A DNA stretch of 64,000 bases from SpSt-501 sp037481615 (GTDB lineage Bacteria; Desulfobacterota; Desulfobacteria; Desulfobacterales; SpSt-501), in NCBI GenBank assembly GCA_037481615.1, contig JBBFLI010000023.1. The stretch is one strand, 5' to 3'. Positions within the stretch are counted from its first letter, which is position 1. Every line of letters begins with the position of its first letter. Made by a program: the position numbers and the translations under genes. The notes below the pieces were generated by a model that was given only the letters and a program-made list of their open reading frames with translations, was not told where the DNA came from and did not search any database. Positions 8,701 through 15,206 of the stretch are shown piece by piece.

Positions 8701-10226
8701 TCAAGGAGAAGATCCGCGAGCACGGCCTGAACCGTGTCGTGGTCGCCTCCTGCAGCCCCAAGACCCACGCGCCCATGTTCATGGAGACGCTCGAGGCCTG
8801 CGGCCTGAACCGCTACCTCTTCGAGATGGCGAACATCCGCAACCAGGACTCCTGGGTCCACGCCGACGACTGCGAGGCGGCGACGCGCAAGGCGAAAGAG
8901 CTGGTGCGCATGTCGGTCGCGCGCGCGGCCGCGCTGCGGCGGCTGGAGAGCAAGACCGTCCCCATCCACAAGCAGGCCCTCGTCGTGGGCGGCGGTGTGG
9001 CGGGGATGAACGCGGCGCTCGCGCTCGCCGAGCAGGGGTTCCCGGCGGTGATCGTGGAGAAGGAGCCCCAACTCGGCGGCTTCGCGCGCCGGCTCCACCA
9101 CACGATCGAGGGGGCGGACATCGCGGCCTATCTCCGCGAGCTGGTCGGACGCGTCCGCGACAACCCGCGCATCCGCGTCGTCACCTCCGCGCGCATCACC
9201 GGCTTCGAGGGCTTCAAGGGCAATTTTCAGACGACCGTCGTCGCCGGGCCGGAAGGGGCGGCGGAGAAGATCCCCCACGGGGCGCTGATCCTCGCCACCG
9301 GAGCCCTCGAGTACCGCCCCTCGGAGTACGGCTACGGCGCAGACCCGCGCGTTTCGACCCAGGTCGAGTTCGGCGATCTCCTCGCCCGCGGAGAGGAGAC
9401 CTCGGGCCTGCAGACCGTGGTCATGATCCAGTGCGTGGGCTCGCGCAACGAGAAGAACGAAAACTGCTCGCGGGTCTGCTGCCAGAGCGCGGTCAAGAAC
9501 GCGCTCGCCCTGAAGGAGACCTCGCCCGACAGCCAGGTCTACATCCTCTACCGCGACATGCGCACTTACGGCCTGCTCGAGGACCACTACACCGAGGCCC
9601 GCCGCCGCGGGGTGATTTTCATCCGCTTCGAGCCCGAGGCCGCCCCGCAGGTCGACTTCGGCCCGGAGGCCGTCCGGGTGCGGGTGCGCGATCCCATCCT
9701 GCAGCGGGACCTCGAGATCGCCGCCGACCGGCTGGTGCTGAGCGCCGGGGTCGTCGCCGCGGACACCTCCGAGCTGAGCGCGCTCATGAAGGTGAACCGC
9801 AACCCCGAGGGCTTCTTTATCGAGGCGCACGTGAAGCTGCGGCCGGTGGACATGCCGAGCGAGGGGGTCTACGTCTGCGGCACGGCCCACGGGCCGAAGC
9901 TCATCTCGGAGGCGATCGCCCAGGCGAAGGCGGCGGCGGCGCGTGCGGCGACGCTGCTCTGCCGCGATGCGATCCGCCTTTCGGCCATCACGGCCAAGGT
10001 CGACCCCGAGCACTGCGTCAAGTGCCTGACCTGCGTGCGCTCCTGCCCCTTCGGCGTGCCGCAGTTCAACGAGCAGAGCCGTGTGGTCGAGATCAACGAG
10101 GCTCTCTGCCGCGGCTGCGGCGTCTGCACGGCGGTCTGCCCGCGGCAGACGATCCGCCTGAGCTACTACGAGGACGAGCAGATCGTCTGCAAGATCGAGG
10201 CGCTCTTGAGCGAGGAGGTGGCCTGA
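5787..10226 (+). CDS. hdrA: Giant HdrA-GltD-HdrA flavo-iron-sulfur protein, selenoprotein
   Basis: 1479-residue cytoplasmic electron-transfer protein, read through one UGA. Seen in order: FAD motif VVGAGIAGMQAALDLA; NDCAM then UGA (residue 63) then VISPKLVEVGR; ferredoxin CTACGECAKVCP (about 112); a GltD-like NAD(P)/FAD insert (about 160-575; CKATCPAHVSVQGY, VIGSGPAGLSAAYFLA); HdrA motifs CGVCSECYRC and CIGSRD..CSSVCC (about 720-740); a second HdrA half from IGVFVCNCG (about 924) with VVGGGVAGMNAALAL (about 1065) and CVGSRN..CSRVCC; two C-terminal [4Fe-4S] motifs (about 1410-1450). HdrA proteins carry the bifurcating FAD; the GltD module suggests NAD(P)H entry. It overlaps mvhD by 1 bp and sits upstream of metV-metF, so it likely couples methylene-THF reduction or methyl-THF oxidation to NAD(P)H and ferredoxin. 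Confidence 0.9.
5973..5975 (+). other. In-frame UGA read as selenocysteine in hdrA copy 2
   Basis: TGA follows ATG of NDCAM and is followed in the same frame by VISPKLVEVGRH, which matches the HdrA family. The frame is then open for 1416 codons with no start signal at the junction, so a pseudogene is unlikely. HdrA homologues have Cys at this point. Confidence 0.88.
5978..6002 (+). promoter_or_regulatory. SECIS-like hairpin after the hdrA UGA
   Basis: GATCTCGCC pairs with GG, then a bulged U (5995), then CGAGGTC, leaving a six-base apical loop CAAACT (5987-5992) that starts 12 nt after the UGA. A stem-loop with a bulged U just downstream of UGA is typical of bacterial SECIS elements. The bulge is on the 3' side here, unlike the E. 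coli model, so the call is tentative. The left hdrA copy keeps the core of the hairpin, but the coding sequence there is also conserved. Confidence 0.5.
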
Positions 10227-10669
10227 TGGTCGAGTTCGAACCCACGATCATCGCCTTCTGCTGCGAATACTGAGGTTACTCGGCCGCGGACCTGGCAGGT
10301 TCCATGCGACTGAGCTACCCGGCGAACGTGAAGATCATCCTCGTCCCCTGCACGGGCAAGGTGGACGTGATGCACCTGCTGCAGGCGATCCAGCGGGGCG
10401 CCGACGGGGTCTACTGCGTCGGCTGCCTCGAGGGCGCCTGCCACTACAACCAGGGCAACCTCCGCTGCCGCGAGCGGGTCGAGCGCGTGCGCGAGATCCT
10501 GCAGGAAATCGGCCTTGAGCCGGACCGGGTGCGGATGTACAACCTCTCCTCGGGGGAGGCGCCCACCTTCGTCGCCTACGCGCGGGAGATGACCGAGCTG
10601 ATCCGCCGGCTCGGGCCGAACCCGCTCAAGCACTCGAAACCCTCGATCCGGATCGAGCAAGCCGCCTGA
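10226..10669 (+). CDS. mvhD: MvhD-like [2Fe-2S] subunit, selenoprotein
   Basis: 147-residue iron-sulfur protein of the methyl-viologen-reducing hydrogenase delta family, which passes electrons between HdrA and a partner oxidoreductase. It begins MVEFEPTIIAFCCEY, then an in-frame TGA (10271-10273, residue 16), then GYSAADLAG, and continues with the family motifs VPCTGKVD, VYCVGCLEGACHY and GNLRCRERV. Homologues have Cys-x-x-Cys at the UGA region, so the UGA is read as Sec; methanococcal VhuD is a known Sec-containing relative. Its ATG overlaps the hdrA stop (ATGA), indicating translational coupling. No hydrogenase genes are nearby, so its partner here is probably MetV/MetF. Confidence 0.9.
10271..10273 (+). 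other. In-frame UGA read as selenocysteine in mvhD
   Basis: The codon falls in the N-terminal cluster-binding segment (FCCEY-UGA-GYSAADLAG) at a family Cys position. Upstream and downstream parts are in the same frame and both match MvhD. A hairpin with bulged U follows at 10288. Confidence 0.87.
10288..10303 (+). promoter_or_regulatory. SECIS-like hairpin after the mvhD UGA
   Basis: GGACCT-GGC-AGGT-(T)-CC forms a six-pair stem with a three-base GGC loop and one bulged U on the 3' side (10301). The apical loop is 20 nt after the UGA. The bulged-U arrangement resembles that proposed in hdrA, although the coding sequences differ. Confidence 0.45.
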
Positions 10670-10727
10670 GGCCCGGGGGCCGGGGCGGCCCGCCCCTCTT
10701 TGCGGGCGGCCGCGGGAGGAGAAAGCG

Positions 10728-11405
10728 ATGATCGTTGCCAAGCGCAAACCGTTCGAGGAGATTCTGCAGATGATCGACGGCCACCGCAAGGTGCTCGTCG
10801 CCGGCTGCGGGACCTGTGTCGCCGTCTGCCTGGCGGGCGGCGAGAAGGAGGTCGCGGTGCTCGTCGCCGAGATCGACATGGCGCGGCGGCTCAAGAACCG
10901 GCCGATCGAACTCGGTCAGACGACGCTCGAGCGCCAATGCGACCGGGAGTATCTCGCCCAGCTCGACGGCCGGGCGGAGTCCTACGAGGCGATCGTCTCG
11001 CTCGCCTGCGGGGTGGGGATCCAGTTCCTCGCCGAGCGCTTCCCGAAGATCCCCGTCTATCCGGGGGTGGACACCTGCGGGCTGGCGGTCAACCAGGACG
11101 TCGGCTGGTACGAGGAGCGCTGCCGCTCCTGCGGCCGCTGCGTGCTCGACCGCACGGGGGGCATCTGCCCGGTGACGCTCTGCGCCAAGGGGCTCTACAA
11201 CGGTCCCTGCGGCGGGACCAACCGCGGCTCCTGCGAGATCGACCCCGAGCAGCCCTGCGCCTGGTATGCGATCTACGAGCGGCTCAAGGGGCAGGGCAGG
11301 CTCGATCGCATCCGCGCCATCACGCCGGCCCAGGAGTGGAGGGACACCGTGCCGCGGACCCTCATCCAGCCGGGCTACCGCAAACCGGAAAAGGCCAAGT
11401 CCTGA
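10728..11405 (+). CDS. metV: MetV-like methylene-THF reductase Fe-S subunit
   Basis: 225-residue protein of the methylene-tetrahydrofolate reductase C-terminal family, the zinc/iron-sulfur partner of MetF in acetogens. Cys-rich elements are GCGTCVAVCLAGGEKEV near the N-terminus, a mid SLACGVGIQ, and a C-terminal series CRSCGRCVLDRTGGICP then CAKGLYNGPCGG. It starts at ATG 10728 after GGGAGGAGAAAGCG, 58 bp beyond mvhD, and is followed by metF after 52 bp. Its family role is to link MetF to HdrA/MvhD-type electron carriers, as in the six-gene MetFV-Hdr-Mvh complex of Moorella. Confidence 0.88.
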   Translation: MIVAKRKPFEEILQMIDGHRKVLVAGCGTCVAVCLAGGEKEVAVLVAEIDMARRLKNRPIELGQTTLERQCDREYLAQLDGRAESYEAIVSLACGVGIQFLAERFPKIPVYPGVDTCGLAVNQDVGWYEERCRSCGRCVLDRTGGICPVTLCAKGLYNGPCGGTNRGSCEIDPEQPCAWYAIYERLKGQGRLDRIRAITPAQEWRDTVPRTLIQPGYRKPEKAKS

Positions 11406-11457
11406 GCCGCCGCCGTCGGCTCGCACCGATACCGCCTTCGACCGAGGGGTGAGACCC

Positions 11458-12387
11458 ATGATGAAATCGGGCAGCAACCTGGAGAAGATCCTGCGTGCGG
11501 GGCATTTCGCGTTCACCGGCGAGCTCGGGCCGCCCCGCGGCGCGCACGCCGAGGAGGTGCGCAAGAAAGCCGCCCACCTCAAGGGCCGGGTGGACGCGGT
11601 GAACATCACCGACAACCAGACGGCGGTCGTGCGCATGGCGAGCTGGGCGGCTTCGCTCATCCTGATCCAGGAAGGCCTCGAGCCCAACTACCAGATGGTC
11701 TGCCGCGACCGGAACCGGCTTGCCATGCAGGCCGACATTCTCGGCGCGGCGGCCCTGGGCATCCGCAACATGCTCTGCCTCTCGGGCGACCACTGCCTCT
11801 TCGGCGATCACCCGACCGCCAAAGGGGTCTTCGATCTCGACTCCATCCAGCTCATCCGCATGGTGAAGCAGCTGCGCGACGAGGGCAAGTTCCAGAGCGG
11901 CGCCGATGTGGACGGCCGGCCGGCGATCTTCATCGGGGCGGCGGCGAACCCCTTCGCCGATCCCTTCGAGTGGCGCATCCAGCGGCTGGCGAAGAAGGTC
12001 GAGGCCGGGGTCGACTTCATCCAGACGCAGTGCATCTACAACATGGCCAAGTTCCGCGAGTTCATCCGGCTGGCGAACGAGGAGGGCCTCACCGAAAAGG
12101 TCTTCATCCTGGCCGGCATCACGCCGATGAAGAGCCTCGGCATGGCCAAGTACATGAAGACCAAGGTGCCCGGGATGGACGTCCCCGACGGGATCATCAC
12201 CCGGCTCCAGGGGGTCCCCCGCGACAAGCAGGCCGAGGAGGGGATCAAGATCGCCCTCGAGCAGATCGCCGAGCTGAAAGAGATGAAGGGCGTGCACGGC
12301 GTGCACCTGATGGCGATCGAGTGGGAGCACCGTGTGCCCGAGATCGCCGAGCGGGCCGGGATGCTGCCGCGTCCCGTGGTGAACTGA
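11458..12387 (+). CDS. metF: Methylenetetrahydrofolate reductase (MetF)
   Basis: 309 residues, the catalytic flavin subunit for methylene-THF/methyl-THF interconversion. Visible motifs are FTGELGPPRGAH, VNITDNQTAVVRM, MVCRDRNRLAMQ, LSGDHCLFGDHP, FIQTQCIYN and GITPMKSLGMAKYM, all typical of the short MetF that lacks the eukaryotic regulatory domain. ATG 11458 follows GAGGGGTGAGACCC; a second ATG follows directly. It is the last gene of the hdrA-mvhD-metV-metF unit, ending 10 bp before a strong terminator. A divergent paralogue lies at 2866-3735. Confidence 0.93.
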   Translation: MMKSGSNLEKILRAGHFAFTGELGPPRGAHAEEVRKKAAHLKGRVDAVNITDNQTAVVRMASWAASLILIQEGLEPNYQMVCRDRNRLAMQADILGAAALGIRNMLCLSGDHCLFGDHPTAKGVFDLDSIQLIRMVKQLRDEGKFQSGADVDGRPAIFIGAAANPFADPFEWRIQRLAKKVEAGVDFIQTQCIYNMAKFREFIRLANEEGLTEKVFILAGITPMKSLGMAKYMKTKVPGMDVPDGIITRLQGVPRDKQAEEGIKIALEQIAELKEMKGVHGVHLMAIEWEHRVPEIAERAGMLPRPVVN

Positions 12388-12397
12388 ACGCCAGCCC

Positions 12398-12424
12398 CCG
12401 GCGGCTTCCGCCGCCGGCTTTTTT
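12398..12424 (+). terminator. Rho-independent terminator after metF
   Basis: Perfect 8 bp stem CCGGCGGC/GCCGCCGG with a TTCC loop, followed by C and six T. It closes the hdrA-mvhD-metV-metF unit. Confidence 0.92.
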
Positions 12425-12431
12425 GCCCGCG

Positions 12432-12451
12432 TTATGAATCTCCATTCATAA
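12432..12451 (+). promoter_or_regulatory. Upstream TetR operator candidate
   Basis: TTATGAAT-CTCC-ATTCATAA is a perfect 8+8 inverted repeat in an AT-rich patch. It shares the TGAAT/ATTCA core with the promoter-proximal operator 110 bp downstream. Confidence 0.6.
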
Positions 12452-12515
12452 TTTTGTTTCCGCTTGCAAAGCCGCCCACCAGAACGAGATACCACCGGGA
12501 TAGTTTGTTTTTTTG

Positions 12516-12544
12516 TTGACAGCCCGACTCGTTCCGGTTAATGA
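12516..12544 (+). promoter_or_regulatory. Sigma-70 promoter of the acyl-CoA oxidation unit
   Basis: TTGACA at 12516-12521, a 17 bp spacer and TAATGA at 12539-12544. The -10 overlaps the palindromic operator, which suits repression by the TetR encoded just downstream. Confidence 0.7.
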
Positions 12545-12567
12545 ATGAACGCTCATTCATGAATGAG
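12541..12567 (+). promoter_or_regulatory. FadR-like operator over the -10 region
   Basis: TGAATGA-ACGC-TCATTCA (12542-12559) is a perfect inverted repeat that agrees with the TGAATGA-N4-TCATTCA site known for Bacillus FadR, a TetR-type regulator released by long-chain acyl-CoA. A further half-site TGAATGAG follows (12560-12567). Confidence 0.75.
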
Positions 12568-12575
12568 ACGCAACC

Positions 12576-13226
12576 ATGACCACGCCCGATCCCGAAGACC
12601 GCAGCGCCAAGATCCAGCGCATTCTGGAGGCCGCGGTGCGCGTCTTCGCCCGTCAGGGTTTCCACCAGTCGACGGTGGCCCAGGTGGCGCGTGAGGCCGG
12701 GGTCGCCGACGGGACGATCTACAACTATTTCCGGAACAAGGACGATATCTTGATCCAGTTCTTCGCCGTGCGCGCCGGCCAGGTCTTCGCCCGCTTCCGC
12801 AGCGAGGTGGCGCGGGCGGCGAACGGCCTCGAAAAGCTGCGGCTGCTCATCCGGGCGCATCTGGCCGAGTTCCAGCGCGACCCGGACATGGCCGTGGTCT
12901 ACGAGACCGAGACCCACCAGAGCAGCCGTCTCGCCGAGGAGCAGATCCGCGCCATGGCGAAGACCTACCAGGACATTCTCGCCGAGATCATCGAGCAGGG
13001 GCAGGAGGAGGGCCTTTTCCGCCGCGATCTCTATGCCGGTCTCGTCAAGCGTCTGATCCTGGGCGCGGTGCAGGAGACGATCAGCTCCTGGCTGCGCTCG
13101 GGCCGACCTTACGATCTGGTCTCCATGGCGGATCCGCTGGTCGATCTCTTCCTCCACGGGATCGCCCAGAGCCCCCCCGCCGCGGAGAACCGTGCGTCCC
13201 GAACACCGCAAACCGAGGAGGGCTGA
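12576..13226 (+). CDS. TetR-family acyl-CoA-responsive repressor (FadR-like)
   Basis: 216 residues. The N-terminal helix-turn-helix is TVAQVAREAGVADGTIYNYF (about residues 31-50), the classic TetR signature, followed by an all-helical ligand domain. The operator at 12541 matches the Bacillus FadR site and the gene leads into acyl-CoA dehydrogenase and ETF genes, so it probably represses this unit until acyl-CoA accumulates. It is autoregulated if the operator call is right. It is followed by the dehydrogenase after only 3 bp. Confidence 0.88.
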   Translation: MTTPDPEDRSAKIQRILEAAVRVFARQGFHQSTVAQVAREAGVADGTIYNYFRNKDDILIQFFAVRAGQVFARFRSEVARAANGLEKLRLLIRAHLAEFQRDPDMAVVYETETHQSSRLAEEQIRAMAKTYQDILAEIIEQGQEEGLFRRDLYAGLVKRLILGAVQETISSWLRSGRPYDLVSMADPLVDLFLHGIAQSPPAAENRASRTPQTEEG

Positions 13227-13229
13227 GGC

Positions 13230-15047
13230 ATGGCGCAATGGATCGCCGACCGCCGGGATGTCGATTTCGTGCTCCACGAGCAGCTGCGCGTGGCGGAGCT
13301 TGCAGCGCATGAGCGGTTCGCCGACTTCAACCGCAAGACGGTGGACCTCGTCGTGGCCGAGGTGCGCAACCTCGCCCTCAAGGAGATCCTGCCCACGCAG
13401 AAGGACGGCGACCGGATCGGGGCGCGCTTCGACGCCGGCCGCGTGACCGTGCCGGAGTCCTTTCACAAGGCCTGGCGCGCGCTGCGGGAGGGCGACTGGA
13501 TCGCCATGACCGAGGACCCCGAGTGGGGCGGCCAGGGCATGCCGCACACGCTCGCCATGGCCGCGACCGACTACCTGAACGGGGCGAACTTCGCCTTCAT
13601 GATGTACGCGGGGCTGACCCACGGCGCGGGCAAGCTGATCGAGCGTTTCGGGACCCCGGAGCAGAAGCGGATGTTTCTCAAGAACATGTTCACCGGCCGC
13701 TGGACGGGGACGATGCTCCTCACCGAGCCCGAGGCGGGCTCCGATGTCGGAGCCCTCACCACCTCGGCCGTGCGGCGGCCGGACGGGACCTACGCCCTGA
13801 CCGGCAACAAGATCTTCATCTCCTCGGGCGAGCACGATCTCGCCGAGAACATCATCCACCCCGTGCTCGCGCGCATCGAGGGGGCCCCTCCCGGAACGGC
13901 GGGGATCTCGCTGTTCCTCGTCCCCAAGATCTGGGTCCACCCCGACGGGAGCCTGGGCGAGCCGAACGACATCGTCTGCACCGGGATCGAGGAAAAGATG
14001 GGGATCCACGGCAACGCGACCTGCGCCATGGCCCTGGGCAGCCGCGGGGCCTGCCGCGGGCTGCTTCTCGGCGAGGAGAACAAGGGCATGCGCACGATGT
14101 TCCTCATGATGAACGAGGCGCGCCTGCTGGTCGGCTCCCAGGGGCTCGCCTGCGCGAGCGCGGCCTATCTCTACGCCGTGAACTACGCCCGCGAGCGCAT
14201 CCAGGGCCGCCACCTGCTGAAGGCCATGGACAAGGCCGCCCCCCCGGTGCCGATCATCCAGCACCCCGACGTGCGCCGCATGCTGATCACGATGAAAGCC
14301 TATGTCGAGGGCATGAGGAGTCTGCTCTACTACATCGGGCGCCTCGAGGACCTGAAGACGCTCGCCCCCGATGAGGAGCGCCGCCAGGGGTACCAGGGGA
14401 TGATCGATTTTCTCATCCCCATCGCCAAGGCCTACGTGACCGAGCGCGCCTGCGAGGTCTGCAACCTCGGGATCCAGGTCTACGGCGGCTACGGTTACAT
14501 CCGCGAGTACCCCATGGAGCAGCTCCTGCGCGACTGCCGCATCACGCCGATCTACGAGGGGACCAACGGCATCCAGGCGATGGACCTGCTCGGCCGCAAG
14601 CTCGGACTGAACGGCGGAAAACCGATGATGGATCTCCTGGCCGAGATCCAGAAGACGCTCGCGTTCGCCCGCCGCCAGCCGCGCACGGCCCCGCTCGCCG
14701 CGCCCCTCGAACAGGCGCTCGGGAAACTGGGCGAGGTGGCGATGCACCTCGGGGCGGCGGCGCTCTCGGAGAAGGTCCTGGTCGCCTTCGCCTACGCGCA
14801 CCCCTTCCTCACGGTCTGCGGCGACGTGCTCACGGCCTGGATGCTCCTGTGGCGCGCCGCGCTCGCCGCGGAGAAGCTCGCCCAGGGCGCGCGCGACAAG
14901 GAGGCGCTCTTCTACGAGGGGCAGATCCAGAGCGCCCGCTGGTTCCTGGCCAACGAAATCCCGGTCAGCCTCGGCCGCATGCAGGCGATCCTCGCTGCGG
15001 ACCCGGCGGCCGTGGAGACGGCCGAGGAGTCCTTCGGCGGCAAATGA
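13230..15047 (+). CDS. Acyl-CoA dehydrogenase, long FadE/DmdC type
   Basis: 605 residues, the long class of FAD acyl-CoA dehydrogenases that catalyses alpha,beta-desaturation and hands electrons to ETF. Motifs: MTEDPEWGGQGMP, MLLTEPEAGSDVGAL (FAD-binding loop), GNKIFISSGEHD, VYGGYGYIREYPMEQLLRDCRI and the catalytic-Glu segment IYEGTNGIQAMDLLGRK; an extra C-terminal helical domain follows, as in DmdC-like enzymes. The ATG at 13230 is 3 bp after the tetR stop with GAGGAGGGCTGAGGC upstream. It precedes the ETF:quinone oxidoreductase and ETF genes, so it is the probable electron donor of the module. Confidence 0.93.
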   Translation: MAQWIADRRDVDFVLHEQLRVAELAAHERFADFNRKTVDLVVAEVRNLALKEILPTQKDGDRIGARFDAGRVTVPESFHKAWRALREGDWIAMTEDPEWGGQGMPHTLAMAATDYLNGANFAFMMYAGLTHGAGKLIERFGTPEQKRMFLKNMFTGRWTGTMLLTEPEAGSDVGALTTSAVRRPDGTYALTGNKIFISSGEHDLAENIIHPVLARIEGAPPGTAGISLFLVPKIWVHPDGSLGEPNDIVCTGIEEKMGIHGNATCAMALGSRGACRGLLLGEENKGMRTMFLMMNEARLLVGSQGLACASAAYLYAVNYARERIQGRHLLKAMDKAAPPVPIIQHPDVRRMLITMKAYVEGMRSLLYYIGRLEDLKTLAPDEERRQGYQGMIDFLIPIAKAYVTERACEVCNLGIQVYGGYGYIREYPMEQLLRDCRITPIYEGTNGIQAMDLLGRKLGLNGGKPMMDLLAEIQKTLAFARRQPRTAPLAAPLEQALGKLGEVAMHLGAAALSEKVLVAFAYAHPFLTVCGDVLTAWMLLWRAALAAEKLAQGARDKEALFYEGQIQSARWFLANEIPVSLGRMQAILAADPAAVETAEESFGGK

Positions 15048-15066
15048 ATCCCCCCGCGGGCGGCCG

Positions 15067-15095
15067 TTGTCCGTCCGCGGCGACCGTGGTATAGG
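15067..15095 (+). promoter_or_regulatory. Possible internal promoter before the ETF oxidoreductase
   Basis: TTGTCC at 15067-15072, a 17 bp spacer and TATAGG at 15090-15095. This lies in the 159 bp gap that separates the dehydrogenase from the membrane oxidoreductase and ETF genes, so that block may have its own start. Confidence 0.4.
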
Positions 15096-15206
15096 AGCAC
15101 CTCGACCCGCGGGCGGACGCCGGTCGGCTTCCCCAGCCGGAAGCCCGGCGCCGGCCGCCCGCGGCAATCCCGGCCCGGGGCCGGCCGGCCCCGGCAAAGG
15201 AGACGC

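Noticed and set aside
5430..10013. 1527-codon antisense frame across hdrA
   Set aside because: Low-complexity composition and no domain; the plus strand carries HdrA motifs throughout.
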